Assembly: GCF_029962605.1 (NCBI RefSeq)
Contig: NZ_CP124750.1
Location: 496,001-560,000, forward strand
Length of the DNA stretch: 64,000 nt
Reading direction: 5' to 3'
Source: Serratia sarumanii
GTDB taxonomy: Bacteria > Pseudomonadota > Gammaproteobacteria > Enterobacterales > Enterobacteriaceae
This document shows positions 19,718 to 29,970 of the stretch, piece after piece. Positions within the stretch are counted from its first letter, which is position 1; each line of letters starts with the position of its first letter. The position numbers and the translations under genes were made by a program. The notes under the pieces were generated by a model. It made no database searches. It was given only the letters and a program-made list of their open reading frames with translations, and had not been told where the DNA came from.

Positions 19718-20996
19718 GGTGATCTCTGTTTTTGAGTATGACCTGTTAGGCGTTGAAAAAGAGTCGCCGGTTGGCGCTGTTCCTCTTCCTCCTGAGGTTT
19801 TTGACTATTTAGAATCGCTTAGCCTAACCAGTGAGGAAGGAAGCCAGCTGCTTAAACTCACCTCACGTTCTGGGCGCCGATTGCTACAGGTACAGAATTA
19901 CGCAGGGATACTCTATACCCCCTATGGCCTGCAACTGGAGATCCTGCCAAAGATAGGCAAAAACCTTACGTTGGGGCAAGCGCGCGAAACGCTACTGATT
20001 ATGCTAAGTCATCTGTCTGGATTTAGGCATATTCAAACCCAGCAGGCTTCAGTTCATGCGCAACGAATGCCTTTACTGGAGATCTTTATCAACCAGTTTT
20101 TGCATAGCGTTAGCCAGCTACTTAAGCAGGGACTGCGGTCAGATTACGTGAAAGAACAGGCTAACTTGCCCTTTATGAAAGGCAAGTTGATGCTGTCAGC
20201 GCAGTTACGCCATAACGCAGTGAACCGTCATAAATTCTATCTTGATTACGATGATTATTTACCTGATTGTGCGGCCAATAGGCTATTACGTTCTGCACTT
20301 TATCAGTTGGGTAACCTGAGCCTGTCCTCAGATAATCAACGTTGGTTACAGGAATTACGCTTTGCTTTTGATGGTATCCCGTCGAGTAGAGATATAAAAG
20401 GTGACATATCGAGTTTGCGTTTGGAACGCGGTATGGCTCATTACCATGAGCCTTTGGCGTGGGCGCAGTTGATATTGCAGGGTATGAGCCCCAGCGCTCT
20501 ACAGGGCGATGCTAAAGCGTTGTCACTCTTGTTCCCGATGGAGGCGGTATTTGAGTCCTTTGTCGCGTCAACGCTTGCTGACGAATTGCCGGATGGTTTC
20601 AAGGTGAAGTCGCAGGCTGCAAGCTATTCGTTGGTTAAACATGGTGAGAGGGACTGTTTTAAGCTGCGCCCAGATTTGTTGATTCAATCACGGCATCCGG
20701 TCAGTACCAAAATGGTGCTAGATACCAAATGGAAGCTGATTAATAACAACTCGCAGGAAAAACCTCTCTATGGCATTGCACAATCCGATCTCTACCAAAT
20801 GTTTGCCTATGGCCTAAAGTATCTTGGTGGCTCAGGAGATATGTATTTAATTTATCCTGCGCATGATGATTTCAATCACCCAGTACGCCAGCATTTCGCA
20901 TTTTCAGACACACTCAGGTTATGGGTTGTCCCTTATCAAATCTCCGCAAAGCGTGGGCAGAGAATGATGTGGGGAAAAGATAATCCCTTTATCTAG
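19710..20996 (+). CDS. mcrC: McrC-family nuclease subunit of McrBC
   Basis: I place the start at the ATG at 19710 (MGKVISVFEYD), overlapping the mcrB end by 8 nt. The frame extends back to 19632, but that part merely reads through mcrB. The resulting 428 residues match McrC. The N-terminal segment contacts McrB, and the C-terminal PD-(D/E)xK nuclease carries LRPDLL and VLDTKWK (about residues 330-352). McrBC cleaves DNA with modified cytosines; the modification recognised here depends on the unassigned McrB N-terminus. Confidence 0.92.
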   Translation: MGKVISVFEYDLLGVEKESPVGAVPLPPEVFDYLESLSLTSEEGSQLLKLTSRSGRRLLQVQNYAGILYTPYGLQLEILPKIGKNLTLGQARETLLIMLSHLSGFRHIQTQQASVHAQRMPLLEIFINQFLHSVSQLLKQGLRSDYVKEQANLPFMKGKLMLSAQLRHNAVNRHKFYLDYDDYLPDCAANRLLRSALYQLGNLSLSSDNQRWLQELRFAFDGIPSSRDIKGDISSLRLERGMAHYHEPLAWAQLILQGMSPSALQGDAKALSLLFPMEAVFESFVASTLADELPDGFKVKSQAASYSLVKHGERDCFKLRPDLLIQSRHPVSTKMVLDTKWKLINNNSQEKPLYGIAQSDLYQMFAYGLKYLGGSGDMYLIYPAHDDFNHPVRQHFAFSDTLRLWVVPYQISAKRGQRMMWGKDNPFI

Positions 20997-21057
20997 GATT
21001 ATCTTTTCGAAAGGCAACACGGGGTGTTTCGATCTAGAGGCACTGTAATAAAACTGG

Positions 21058-22182
21058 CTATTTATATGCAGCCTCTTTCAACTCCAGCTTCACCATCAGC
21101 TGCTTATTCACCTCTTTCCCATCCACCCCGCTATGAATCCGCCGATGGCAAGTTGGGCAAATGGCGCCCACCCACTGCGGGTGATCGGGGCCTTCGTCGG
21201 CTAAGCGTTTAGTGTGATGGGGTTCGAGGTAGGGATCGCCGTTCCTTTTCTTGAACGGTGCCGGCTGGTCGCAGGCTTCACAGATGCCGTTGGCGCGCTT
21301 CAGCACGTATTTTTTCACGTCTTCGCTGCGTTTGAACCAGGATTTTTTGCTGTCACTCTGTTGGCGCTGGCCTGATTGCTTTGAGGACTGTAGTGCCTTC
21401 TTGCGCAACTGCTCGAGCGTCTCTGTCTGTGTATCGGCTTCATCGGTGTCTGCATCTTCTTCAACCGCATGCAGTGACGAGACTTTGAAAAGGTTAAAGG
21501 TAATGCCTTGCCGCATATTATTTTCGAAGTCTAAGCACTGAATGTGATCCCAAGAATCGCACTCGAACATGCCAAGATAGCGGACGCCTTTTTCTTTCTT
21601 GTTGTCCTCAAACAGGAAGATGTCTTTGCCATCGTCCTTATGGTCACGGATGGCCTTATTACCTCTAGTAAAGGTCATTGGCCCCTTTTGGCCTTCTCCC
21701 GTATAGGCATAGCGTCCATCCTCTAGCTGACCATCTTTATAGCCGTAGGTTTCGCCGCTTTCTCCGGTGAAGATAAAGATCACCGGAAATTCCCGTGGGG
21801 TCCAGATACCGCCTTGCAGCTGCCCGCCGTAGAGCTCGATAAGCGCTTTGCGTGTGTACAGTTTGCCTTCGGTTAAATAGTCAAAAGGATGCAGTGTTTC
21901 GACGATCTCAAAACCGAGGTCTTTGAGAAATTGGATGGCTTTTTCCGTGCCGCTATCGGCATTGATTCCTTTAAACGGATAGCCATGCTGCTCACGGTAT
22001 GCTCTAGCGGCAATGCCTCGGATGTCGTACTTCTCGCCATTATAATGAAGGGTGTATTTTTTAAATCGTTTTATTTCATGTTGTTTTAAGAATTCATCTC
22101 GGCCAAGTTTTTTATATTCTTCGATGGCTTTTAAAACGGATTCTTTTGAAGATAACGCCTCTATCGCAGTTGCCAAAACCAC
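21058..22182 (-). CDS. SRA-like/HNH endonuclease (type IV restriction-like)
   Basis: The protein has 374 residues. An N-terminal domain of about 90 residues resembles the head found in ScoMcrA-like proteins. The middle (about 105-225) has the SRA/YDG-type segment GRYAYTGEGQKGPMTFTRGN, which in relatives reads 5-methylcytosine or similar bases. An acidic, Q/S-rich linker leads to a C-terminal HNH nuclease with CEACDQP, LEPHHTKRL and AICPTCHRRIHSG (about residues 305-360). Together this suggests a modification-dependent nuclease. It is convergent with mcrC and encoded alone; the 230 nt downstream of its start region show no partner gene. The modified base it targets is unknown. Confidence 0.8.
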   Translation of the reverse strand: MVLATAIEALSSKESVLKAIEEYKKLGRDEFLKQHEIKRFKKYTLHYNGEKYDIRGIAARAYREQHGYPFKGINADSGTEKAIQFLKDLGFEIVETLHPFDYLTEGKLYTRKALIELYGGQLQGGIWTPREFPVIFIFTGESGETYGYKDGQLEDGRYAYTGEGQKGPMTFTRGNKAIRDHKDDGKDIFLFEDNKKEKGVRYLGMFECDSWDHIQCLDFENNMRQGITFNLFKVSSLHAVEEDADTDEADTQTETLEQLRKKALQSSKQSGQRQQSDSKKSWFKRSEDVKKYVLKRANGICEACDQPAPFKKRNGDPYLEPHHTKRLADEGPDHPQWVGAICPTCHRRIHSGVDGKEVNKQLMVKLELKEAAYK

Positions 22183-22412
22183 TCCCTCATATTACCGAGT
22201 AGGCTCTGGGCAATGTGCTTGCTGACGAGTGCAGTATGCATCAATACCCAGCAGTTAACTCATCGATTTACCGAATGCGTTAACTATGCCAGGTAGGGGA
22301 GGAAATGCCTACCTTGATGAATGCTTTTGTTGTGATATGTCAGTCAGATCTATTGGAAAAGCGTGATTGGGAAGGGCGACGAGTACAGGCATCGCCCTGA
22401 TTGTCGCTTACA

Positions 22413-22730
22413 TTAGTTGCAGGCTTCGATCTCACGCAGAGCCCGCCCATACAGGTTACACAGCGCAGGAACCAGATGCGCCGTAGCGTTGAGATAGCGA
22501 TTTAGTTGCTCCCAGTCTTCGATATCCAGCTGCGGGTGCTTTTGCAGCAAATGGCCGAACAGCATCAGGCCGTGGCACAGACCTTCCGCCTGTTCGGCAG
22601 AGAGTGCGGCCAGGTCTAAGAGTTCTGAGGGATTGAAAGCGCTGAGATCGAGGTGGTTAAACAGTTGGCGGTAGAGGGTTAGGGTGTTGGGGATGGTTTC
22701 AGAAGCGTTGGGTAAGTTTGTGTTTTCCAT
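22413..22730 (-). CDS. hypothetical protein, possible P4-type island cargo
   Basis: The gene encodes 105 residues from the ATG at 22730 (MENTNLPNASE). The frame stays open to 22886, adding a stretch with ARAVLPPGRPVSVGAG. That stretch resembles the short A..P.G.PVSV translations seen around the immunity/leader region of P4-like elements (from memory, not searched). The protein body is mostly helical and acidic-leucine rich, with no catalytic motif visible. If the P4 resemblance holds, this is a remnant of the element that brought the island to leuX. Downstream, a GGGCGA/TCGCCC inverted repeat (about 22374-22396) could act as a weak terminator. Confidence 0.5.
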   Translation of the reverse strand: MENTNLPNASETIPNTLTLYRQLFNHLDLSAFNPSELLDLAALSAEQAEGLCHGLMLFGHLLQKHPQLDIEDWEQLNRYLNATAHLVPALCNLYGRALREIEACN

Positions 22731-23266
22731 ATCGGCTATTTCCATTGGGAGAGAAATACCGCTACCAGAAGAGACGCTAAACTCGGGTGGTAGCTCGAAC
22801 GGCGTTAGCGTACCGGCCCCAACGGATACCGGCCTTCCCGGAGGAAGCACCGCCCGAGCCACCATTGTTTGGGTGTGCATCGGCATGCTCGAATTTATAC
22901 CATATTCGAACAGGGTTGGGGGATTCGGAACGCTAACTCCGGCTGTGGGTTTTGCCGCAGCGGAAAAACTATAACGTTATCAGTAAAAGGAAAAAATAAG
23001 CTGTATGGAATTACAGGTTGTTTACTCATGAGATTGGAATGCCGATCGCAGTTTTTAATTTGTAATTCAGACCAATCAATTTGGATAATTCATTTTCTAA
23101 TTGAATTATTAAATGCGTGAATTTAGTTATCATGAAACACATTGAAGTGAATGAATGTAAAAAATATGGTGGGGTATTTATCCTGCGTGCCTAGGGTGCT
23201 ATTATCAACCTCTTTGTTAATGCTTGCGGTAGTGAGTTTTTTAAATAATGACAGGGATGCACCACG
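22731..23266. other. AT-rich intergenic region before the HEXXH effector gene
   Basis: There is no convincing gene here. The part 22980-23260 is strongly AT-rich and should contain the promoter of the downstream effector gene; I could not assign -35/-10 boxes with confidence. The part near 22731-22886 is the possible upstream extension of the hypothetical gene at 22413-22730. Confidence 0.4.
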
Positions 23267-23800
23267 ATGGAAAAGAAAGAGGGCGCTTTAAGACTATTAA
23301 CCTCCGGGGAGATCGGCCTTGCGAAGTCGGTATTTGGTGGTTCAATTATTTATGGGAAAGTCTGGGTTCATCACGATAGCTATTTCCCCTTTGGCTTACA
23401 AAATCGAAATACTGCGATGTCACCCAATGGTGAGCTGTATTTTAGAGACTGGTACGTGCCCGATTTCTCAAAGGAAGGGTATAGTCATAAACATCTTTTC
23501 ATCCATGAAATGGTTCATGTTTGGCAATACCAGCGTGGTATGTGGGTTAAGACCCGAGGCCTCTACAGTTGGTTGGCAAATTACAGTTATGAACTGGATG
23601 GCTCCAAACTCCTAAAGAACTACGCTATGGAGCAACAGGCTCAGATCGTTGCTGATTATCATTTGTTGACCTCTTCAGGTTATGCTGTTTGGAGAAATCG
23701 CTTCGGCAAGGAAGTGACTTACAGCGGTAATGACTATGCCGATGTGAGAAAAGTAAAAGAAAAATATGAGAAAGTGTTAGTCGGTTTTCCTTACAAGTAA
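23267..23800 (+). CDS. HEXXH putative metallopeptidase, T6SS-associated (Vgr-related) effector candidate
   Basis: The 177-residue protein contains the zinc-binding HEMVHVWQ (HEXXH) at about residues 85-92, with a downstream acidic/EQQAQ segment that could give the third ligand. The opening LTSGEIGLAKSVFGGS and the FGLQNRNTAMSPNGELYF region match proteins commonly annotated as Vgr-related or type VI secretion-associated. It has no signal peptide, as expected for a T6SS cargo. Two related lipoprotein genes follow in the same direction, the first 11 nt downstream, fitting an effector-immunity module. The substrate is unknown, and the role is inferred from family and context. Confidence 0.75.
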   Translation: MEKKEGALRLLTSGEIGLAKSVFGGSIIYGKVWVHHDSYFPFGLQNRNTAMSPNGELYFRDWYVPDFSKEGYSHKHLFIHEMVHVWQYQRGMWVKTRGLYSWLANYSYELDGSKLLKNYAMEQQAQIVADYHLLTSSGYAVWRNRFGKEVTYSGNDYADVRKVKEKYEKVLVGFPYK

Positions 23801-23811
23801 GAGGATTGATT

Positions 23812-24237
23812 ATGAAGGCGAGATTGTTCTGTGCCGTTGTTGGTGTGTCCTTGCTAAGCGCCTGTGTAGGCGATCGTCTCGATCAGCGCTATGCGCCGGA
23901 TATCCCTATCACCGCCCATGCTAAAGCGAATGGCGATATTTGCATTTCTCCGTCGCCAAAGGAAAATGAAAGGCAAGATACGCTCTATCTCAGCGGTGAT
24001 ACGGATGAGAAATTGATTGAGGTGGGGAATCAGGATCTTAAAAAGGGCATTTGCGCTACCCAAGAAGATTACCCGTTTCAGGAAAATCATATCTATAGCA
24101 TGAGGCTAAATTTTGTACCGATTGAGAAGCGCAGAAATCTGCAGGATGTTTCCGGCAGGGCCTTTATTGCTCACTTCAAAGTGAAAAAGCTCAACGGCGC
24201 TTATGAAATTGAAAATATCACGCAGGGCAGCAGATAA
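23812..24237 (+). CDS. putative T6SS immunity periplasmic lipoprotein (copy 1)
   Basis: The protein is 141 residues from the ATG at 23812, with AAGAGG about 8 nt upstream. An N-terminal signal peptide ends in the lipobox LLSAC (Cys at about residue 18). Residues after +1 are VGD, so outer-membrane or periplasm-facing anchoring is likely. It shares the layout C-(x)-GDR followed by ICISP/VCITV and a late F.A.F.V segment with the next gene, so the two are paralogues. It probably shields the producer from the HEXXH effector encoded just upstream (inference). Confidence 0.75.
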   Translation: MKARLFCAVVGVSLLSACVGDRLDQRYAPDIPITAHAKANGDICISPSPKENERQDTLYLSGDTDEKLIEVGNQDLKKGICATQEDYPFQENHIYSMRLNFVPIEKRRNLQDVSGRAFIAHFKVKKLNGAYEIENITQGSR

Positions 24238-24249
24238 CGCAGAGACAAA

Positions 24250-24669
24250 ATGAAACGGATTTTCCCCCTCGCATTCCCCTTCCTGCTCGCCGGCTGTCCG
24301 TCGATAGGCGATCGTATCCCCGTAGACTATCCCGCTACCGCCAGCCTGCGTGAGGGCAAAGTATGCATCACCGTCCAGCCGCAGGGAGACGAAAAGCTCG
24401 CGGGCATCTCGATCTACCGATTGGATGAGGCGCAGAGCCGCACGTTCAAATTCTTCGATCCGCTGCGGGATGTCGCCCCCAATCAGTGCGTCCCTGATGA
24501 GGGCTACGCATTTACACAGGGGCAGCAATACCATTTCTCCGCGAAGCTGGTCTCCCACAAGAAACAGCGGGCGGGTGAGTTTCCCTCTGCGCGTGAATTC
24601 GTCGCAGAATTCGTTGTGCATCAGGAAGGTAATCAACTTAGGTTGGAAGCCCTCCGCACCCCACGCTAG
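24250..24669 (+). CDS. putative T6SS immunity periplasmic lipoprotein (copy 2)
   Basis: The 139-residue protein has signal peptide MKRIFPLAFPFLLAGC with lipobox LAGC (Cys16). The body (PSIGDRIPVDYPATASL, CITVQP, C-terminal FVAEFVVHQ) fits the family named putative T6SS immunity periplasmic lipoprotein. It starts 12 nt after the first lipoprotein gene, so the effector and two lipoproteins form one transcript. Copy 2 is more GC-rich than copy 1, suggesting separate origins rather than a recent tandem duplication. It ends 14 nt before the convergent ascB stop and marks the right edge of the accessory island. Confidence 0.78.
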   Translation: MKRIFPLAFPFLLAGCPSIGDRIPVDYPATASLREGKVCITVQPQGDEKLAGISIYRLDEAQSRTFKFFDPLRDVAPNQCVPDEGYAFTQGQQYHFSAKLVSHKKQRAGEFPSAREFVAEFVVHQEGNQLRLEALRTPR

Positions 24670-24683
24670 CCCCAGCCCTAAAC

Positions 24684-27573
<2,890 letters not shown>

Positions 27574-27668
27574 GGCGTGTCGTCTCTCAGATAGCAATTC
27601 GGATAGCCCAAAGGCGCATGTTTACTGCCTGGGCGATCCGTTGTTCCATCCGTATGAAACGCCCACAA

Positions 27669-27680
27669 GAAACCGGTTTC
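27669..27680. promoter_or_regulatory. AscG operator
   Basis: The perfect palindrome GAAACCGGTTTC (27669-27680), within AGAAACCGGTTTCAT, matches the TGAAACCGGTTTCA-type site known for E. coli AscG. It lies 96 nt upstream of ascF and 178 nt upstream of ascG, in the divergent spacer. A half-site TGAAAC at 27655-27660 lies just beside it. Confidence 0.8.
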
Positions 27681-27857
27681 ATAAAATCATGTATTGGTGT
27701 TTTGTTGTTGGCAAGAACTATGATTTTTGGCGTTTCGTTTTCGTGATCTGGATCGTCAGAGGTAAGTGCGCACCGACGCGCTGGGGGGCGAAAGCGTTCC
27801 AAACGCCGGGCGTCTTGGGTAGACTGCGCTGAACCCATGGATTTTGGCGGCGCACAG

Positions 27858-28880
27858 ATGGCAACGATACTCGAGGTGGCGAAAAAGGCCGGCGTTTCAA
27901 AGGCGACGGTGTCACGCGTTTTGTCCGGCAGCGGCTATGTCAGCGAGGAGAAACGCGCGTTGGTGGCTAAAGCCATCGCGGAAACCGGCTATCGGCCCAA
28001 CCTGCTGGCGCGCAGCCTGGCGACCAACACCACCCAAACCCTCGGCCTGGTGGTCACCAACACCCTCTACAGCGGCAACTATTTCAGCGAACTGATGGCG
28101 CAGTCGGCGCGCATCATGGAGGCGAACGGCCGCCAACTGATCCTGGTGGACGGCAAGCACACCGCCGAAGAGGAGCGGGCCGCCATTCAGTTTTTGCTGG
28201 ATCTGCGCTGCGACGGGGTGATCATCTATCCGCGTTTTCTGTCGATTGCGGAAATGGACGAGATCGTCTCCCAACACCGCCAGCCGATTCTGGTGATCAA
28301 CCGGCGGCTACGGCTGAACGACAGCTACTGCATCTTCAGCGATCAGCACGCCGCCGGCGCGGCGGCGGTGGCGCACCTGATCGCGCGTGGGCATCGCGAC
28401 ATCGCCTTTATCACCGGCTCGCTTGATTCCCCCACCGGGCTGGAGCGGCTTTCCGGCTACAAATCCGCGCTGGCTCAGCAGGGCATCGCGGTTAACGAGG
28501 CGTTGATCGTCGAGGGGAAATGGCACGCGCAAAGCGGCGTGGCGGCGGTCGATGCGCTGCTGGCCGGCGGGCAGCCGTTCAGCGCCATCGTCGCCGGCAA
28601 CGACGAGATGGCCATCGGCGCGATGAAGCGGCTGGCGGAGCGCGGCGTGGCGGTGCCGGAGGCGGTATCGGTCATCGGCTTCGACGACATCCCATTGGCG
28701 CCCTATACCGTGCCGTCGCTGTCGAGCATGAAGATGCCGGTCACCGAGATGATCCAGGAGACCATCAACCGCCTGCTGTCGATGCTGGACGGCGGCGAGC
28801 TGAGCAAGCGCCCCAGCTTCCCGGCCTGCCTGATCGAGCGCGAGTCGGTGGCGGCGGGGCCGTATTGGGGTGGTAACTGA
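27858..28880 (+). CDS. ascG: LacI-family repressor of the asc operon
   Basis: The protein is 340 residues from the ATG at 27858 (MATILEVAKKAGVSKATV); an in-frame ATG at 27837 would add seven poorly conserved residues. The LacI helix-turn-helix spans about residues 2-24 and the hinge about 45-58. A periplasmic-binding-like core follows, with strong similarity to E. coli AscG throughout. The last 27 codons (28792 onward) are duplicated 9.65 kb away at 38441-38519, and the gene now ends PYWGGN while the distant copy ends PYWGKT. The C-terminus was therefore probably rewritten when the siderophore locus inserted. Confidence 0.92.
   Translation: MATILEVAKKAGVSKATVSRVLSGSGYVSEEKRALVAKAIAETGYRPNLLARSLATNTTQTLGLVVTNTLYSGNYFSELMAQSARIMEANGRQLILVDGKHTAEEERAAIQFLLDLRCDGVIIYPRFLSIAEMDEIVSQHRQPILVINRRLRLNDSYCIFSDQHAAGAAAVAHLIARGHRDIAFITGSLDSPTGLERLSGYKSALAQQGIAVNEALIVEGKWHAQSGVAAVDALLAGGQPFSAIVAGNDEMAIGAMKRLAERGVAVPEAVSVIGFDDIPLAPYTVPSLSSMKMPVTEMIQETINRLLSMLDGGELSKRPSFPACLIERESVAAGPYWGGN
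28792..28870 (+). repeat. 79-bp direct repeat, copy 1 (3' end of ascG)
   Basis: This is identical to 38441-38519 except for one base (T at 28827 versus A at 38476). The similarity stops sharply at both ends. It encodes the last residues of AscG and bounds the left side of the siderophore-uptake locus. Confidence 0.95.
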
Positions 28881-28925
28881 TCCATCCGCGCCTCAATAGA
28901 CAAACCCGACGGCCGGCCTTATATT

Positions 28926-28944
28926 GCTAATGAGAATCACTATC
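28926..28944. promoter_or_regulatory. Fur box upstream of AraC-type regulator
   Basis: The 19-bp site beginning GCTAATGAGAATCACTATC matches 16 of 19 positions of the Fur consensus GATAATGATAATCATTATC. It lies 48 nt before the regulator's start codon, implying iron repression of the regulator and of the transporter genes downstream of it. Confidence 0.85.
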
Positions 28945-28991
28945 AAAAACCTCGCCGACGGTCGGCGTCATCATTCACAGGCAGGGCGAAC

Positions 28992-29870
28992 ATGTCTACG
29001 TCCCCCCAGCGGTTACTGCAGGAATATCATCAGCAAGCGCAGGACTATGCGCTGTCGGACATGCTGCGTGCGCGGCGCGGCGTGTTGGCCGCCGATGTCG
29101 ACATCGAGCTGGATGAACCCCACCGCGCGGGGCTGAAGATCGTGGTGATCCGCCGCGGGCGTCTGCGCTGTGAAAGCGGAACGGGGCCGCAGGTGGAGCT
29201 GAACGGCCCTTCGCTGTTGCTGGCCGCCGGGCGGGACGACTTCGTGTTGAACAACCTGTTCCAGGCCGGCGAACCGCTCGATTATACCCTGCTGCAGTTC
29301 TCCGCCGCCTGGCTGGAGCAGAACGATGTCCGCCTGCCGCCCGGCCTCGATGGGCGGCGGCATGCGCAGTTGGTGCCGCTGGCGGCGCCGGCAGCGCTGA
29401 TCGGCCAGGCCCGGCAACTGTTCGCCTGCCCGCTGCACGAGTCGCAGCGCGGGCTGTGGTTCAGCGCCAGGGCCAACGAGCTGGCGGCGCATTGCCTGCA
29501 TCAATGCTGGAACCGCAGCGCTGCCGCGCCGTCTGTTGGCGTGCACCTGGCCGCGCGCGATGTGGCGCGCCTGCAGCTGGCGCGCGAAATCCTGTTGGCG
29601 GAGATGGAGCAGCCGCCGAGCCTGGATCAACTGGCTCAGCGCGCCGGGTTGAACACCCGCAAACTCACGCAAGGGTTCCGCCAGCTGTTTGGCGCCAGCG
29701 TATTCGGCCTGCTGCAGGAGCACCGGCTGCAAACCGCTTGGCGCTTGCTGAGCGAGCAGGATCTGCACGTTTCCACCGTCGCCTGGCAGGTGGGTTATAC
29801 GCCGGCGCACTTCTCCGTCGCCTTCCGCAAGCGTTTCGGCGTCATGCCCTGCGACGTCAAAAAGCGTTAG
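28992..29870 (+). CDS. AraC-family regulator of siderophore uptake (YbtA/PchR-like position)
   Basis: The 292-residue protein has a C-terminal AraC helix-turn-helix pair at about residues 195-290 (LDQLAQRAGLNTRKLTQGF and STVAWQVGYTPAHFSVAFRKRFG). The N-terminal half (about 1-170) is a sensing domain as in PchR/YbtA-type regulators, which bind the ferric siderophore and activate the receptor and transporter genes. A Fur box precedes it. The first ABC gene starts 100 nt downstream. It probably activates both that operon and the receptor gene (inference). Confidence 0.87.
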   Translation: MSTSPQRLLQEYHQQAQDYALSDMLRARRGVLAADVDIELDEPHRAGLKIVVIRRGRLRCESGTGPQVELNGPSLLLAAGRDDFVLNNLFQAGEPLDYTLLQFSAAWLEQNDVRLPPGLDGRRHAQLVPLAAPAALIGQARQLFACPLHESQRGLWFSARANELAAHCLHQCWNRSAAAPSVGVHLAARDVARLQLAREILLAEMEQPPSLDQLAQRAGLNTRKLTQGFRQLFGASVFGLLQEHRLQTAWRLLSEQDLHVSTVAWQVGYTPAHFSVAFRKRFGVMPCDVKKR

Positions 29871-29970
29871 CCACGCAATCGAAAGAAAAAGTCTCGCCGG
29901 CGAAAGCCTTTACGGATGAGGACGTCCGCCGCTTTTGGCTACAGTAAGCGCCTTTGCCGTGGAGGATCTC

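Noticed and set aside
3535..24683. Search for an integrase gene or a duplicated leuX 3' end (attR)
   Set aside because: No tyrosine recombinase-like frame and no second copy of the leuX 3' terminal sequence were found by eye, so no att site is reported.
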